A stretch of 7,216 bases of DNA from Syntrophomonadaceae bacterium (GTDB taxonomy: Bacteria > Bacillota > Dethiobacteria > DTU022), in NCBI GenBank assembly GCA_007136055.1, contig SLHT01000021.1:1-7216 (forward strand), given 5' to 3'. Below are positions 5,545-7,216 of the stretch, piece by piece (position 1 is the stretch's first letter; each line of letters starts with the position of its first letter). The notes beneath the pieces are model-generated. The model did not search any database and had not been told where the DNA came from. It saw nothing but the letters and a program-made list of their open reading frames with translations. Both the position numbers and the translations under genes were made by a program.

Positions 5545-7209
5545 TTAAACTTGCTCCTTTTCACGCAGTTCTCTGCGCAAAATCTTTCCTACAGCACTCT
5601 TGGGCAATTCGTCAATAAATTCAATCTCGTAAGGCACCTTATAAGATGCCAATTCTTTTTTACAATACTCAATTAATTCTTCCTTTGATAGCGACTCACC
5701 CGGTTTGAGAACCACGTAAGCCTTAATCTTTTCACCTCGATATTCATCGGGAATTCCGATTACACAGGCTTCAAGGATCTTGGGATGCTGGAAGAGCACT
5801 TCGTCAACTTCAACCGGATAAACGTTGTAGCCCCCGGTAAGAATCATATCTTTCTTCCTATCAACGATAAAAAGGTAGTAATCTTCATCGAAATAGCCTA
5901 CATCACCGGTATAAACCCAGCCATCTTGTAACGCTTTTTCTGTTTCTTCGGGCTGATTATAATAACCCTTCATCACAGATGGGCCTTTGATCAGGATTTC
6001 TCCGATATCACCCTGCGGAAGCTCATTCTTACCAGTCTCCAAATCGACAATTTTTACTTCTACACCGGGCATGGGCAGACCAATAGTGCCAGGTTTGACC
6101 AGTTCTCCTCCCCAGGGAGTACAGGTCACAAGCCCTGCGGTTTCAGTTAATCCCAGGCCTGTCACAATATCTGCATCGCTCAGTTTATTCATCTTGTTAA
6201 TTGTATCAAGGGTTAACGGTGCGGCGCCGCTAACAAAACCCCTTATGTAGGATACATCCAATTTCATAAATTCTTCGTTGTTTAAAAGGCCAACCCAGAT
6301 CGTCGGCACTCCGGGCAGGTAATGCGGTTTGAACTTTTTAACAGCACCGACAATCAACTCCGGCATAGGCCGGGGGATCAGCGCCAGGTTTAAACCCATC
6401 CAGAGGCTAAAGCCCTGGATCTGGGTGAATCCAGCCACGTGGAAGAAAGGAAAGATCCCTAAAACTCTTTCACCTTCATGCGTATCCGGCAGAGCAAACG
6501 CCTTGGTCATTTGGATACTGGAACAAATATTGGCATGAGTTAGCATTACGCCCTTACTTACTCCGGTCGTTCCCCCGGTATAGAGAAGGGCAGCCAGTTC
6601 ATCCCATGAAGACTGATCCTCCAGGGGCTCACCGCTCTGTTTGCCTATTAAATCCAGAAATTCATACAAATCCTCCCGGGGCTCAGCCTTCTTATACATT
6701 TCCTTCTTTACCAGTGGAAATAGCTGCTTTAATGGTGTGGCAAGATAATCATTAATATGACAGTTAATAATTTTTTCGACCTTAATTTTGTCTATAATAT
6801 TTAATATTTTGGGCAGAACAAGATCCAATGTTACGAGTACTTTGGCTCCTGAATCGTTTAGCTGGTATTCCAGCTCCCGCTCCGAACAAAGAGGATTGTT
6901 GAGTACTACCACCGCACCTATCTTCATTACAGCATAGTTGGCAATTACTACCTGCGGAATATTAGGCAGGATTACCGCAACCCGATCTCCTTTTTCTACC
7001 CCAAGATCCTTAAGCACCCGGGCGAAACGATTGACGAGCTCCTCCAGTTCTCCGTACTTTATCTTTTTACCCATGAAAAAGAGAGCTTGATTATCCGGAA
7101 TCTTATTGCTGTTTCTTGTCAAAGACTGGGGCATAGTTGTTTTTTCAAACTCCAGCTCCTTTGATAAACCGGGCGGATAAGCGTTTAGCCATGGTTTTGT
7201 TGCCGTCAT
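5545..7209 (-). CDS. fadD: Fatty acyl-CoA ligase (AMP-forming, FadD type)
   Basis: The 554-residue enzyme activates a fatty acid with ATP to an acyl-adenylate and then to acyl-CoA, feeding the beta-oxidation genes behind it. All signatures of the adenylate-forming family are present in order: the phosphate loop YTGGTTGVSKG (210-220, Ser where Pro is common), FPFFHVAG (253-260), GLGLTE (351-356), YTGD (433-436), the hinge region VDRKKDMILTGGYNVYP (449-465), and the C-terminal catalytic Lys542 in KSAVGKILRREL. The N-terminus, with KPWLNAYPPGLSKELEF, is typical of bacterial long-chain ligases, so ATG 7209 is preferred over Met26. Only seven bases precede it in the window, so its ribosome site and promoter cannot be judged. 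The stop TAA lies 40 bases before the next gene. A medium- or long-chain substrate is likely by family resemblance; the exact chain length is not determinable here. Confidence 0.93.
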   Translation of the reverse strand: MTATKPWLNAYPPGLSKELEFEKTTMPQSLTRNSNKIPDNQALFFMGKKIKYGELEELVNRFARVLKDLGVEKGDRVAVILPNIPQVVIANYAVMKIGAVVVLNNPLCSERELEYQLNDSGAKVLVTLDLVLPKILNIIDKIKVEKIINCHINDYLATPLKQLFPLVKKEMYKKAEPREDLYEFLDLIGKQSGEPLEDQSSWDELAALLYTGGTTGVSKGVMLTHANICSSIQMTKAFALPDTHEGERVLGIFPFFHVAGFTQIQGFSLWMGLNLALIPRPMPELIVGAVKKFKPHYLPGVPTIWVGLLNNEEFMKLDVSYIRGFVSGAAPLTLDTINKMNKLSDADIVTGLGLTETAGLVTCTPWGGELVKPGTIGLPMPGVEVKIVDLETGKNELPQGDIGEILIKGPSVMKGYYNQPEETEKALQDGWVYTGDVGYFDEDYYLFIVDRKKDMILTGGYNVYPVEVDEVLFQHPKILEACVIGIPDEYRGEKIKAYVVLKPGESLSKEELIEYCKKELASYKVPYEIEFIDELPKSAVGKILRRELREKEQV

Positions 7210-7216
7210 AATTAAC

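Noticed and set aside
5505..5564. 20-residue N-terminal extension of the bifunctional protein overlapping the ligase gene
   Set aside because: A strong AAGGAGAG site six bases before ATG 5504 and the family-like start there make the upstream Met unlikely.

Overview
The window holds five genes, all read from the minus strand (right to left). Four form a tight fatty-acid beta-oxidation cluster. The fifth, at the left edge, is a cut-off ABC-transporter lipoprotein gene. In transcription order they are: a FadD-type acyl-CoA ligase (7209-5545); a fused enoyl-CoA hydratase/3-hydroxyacyl-CoA dehydrogenase of FadB/FadJ type (5504-3495); two tandem, clearly different thiolases (3328-2156 and 2120-918); and, after a gap of about 300 bases, a LivK-like substrate-binding lipoprotein (610 to beyond base 1). 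No RNA gene, insertion sequence, CRISPR array or convincing intrinsic terminator was seen.

The cluster forms most of one pathway. The ligase makes acyl-CoA from a free fatty acid. The bifunctional protein hydrates the enoyl-CoA and oxidises the 3-hydroxyacyl-CoA with NAD+. A thiolase then releases acetyl-CoA. The first oxidation step (acyl-CoA dehydrogenase with its electron-transfer partners) is not in the window and must be encoded elsewhere, perhaps just upstream of the ligase. Gaps of 40, 166 and 35 bases and a shared strand suggest one operon, although the 166-base leader before the first thiolase could hold its own regulatory signals.

The base composition is moderate by eye. There are strong GGAG-type ribosome binding sites and a lipoprotein solute receptor. 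Fatty-acid oxidation genes in this setting fit a Clostridia-like, possibly syntrophic or sulfate-reducing Firmicute (Peptococcaceae or Syntrophomonas-like). This is an impression from style rather than a proven assignment; other anaerobic bacteria carry similar clusters.

I do not see a new biological system here. The most useful points for a second look are: unusual residues around the active sites of both thiolases; the LivK-like lipoprotein beside a fatty-acid cluster; and the 166-base leader before the first thiolase, which has a duplicated ribosome-binding-site motif, a possible eight-codon reading frame overlapping the start codon, and an inverted pair of TCCGACAT motifs.
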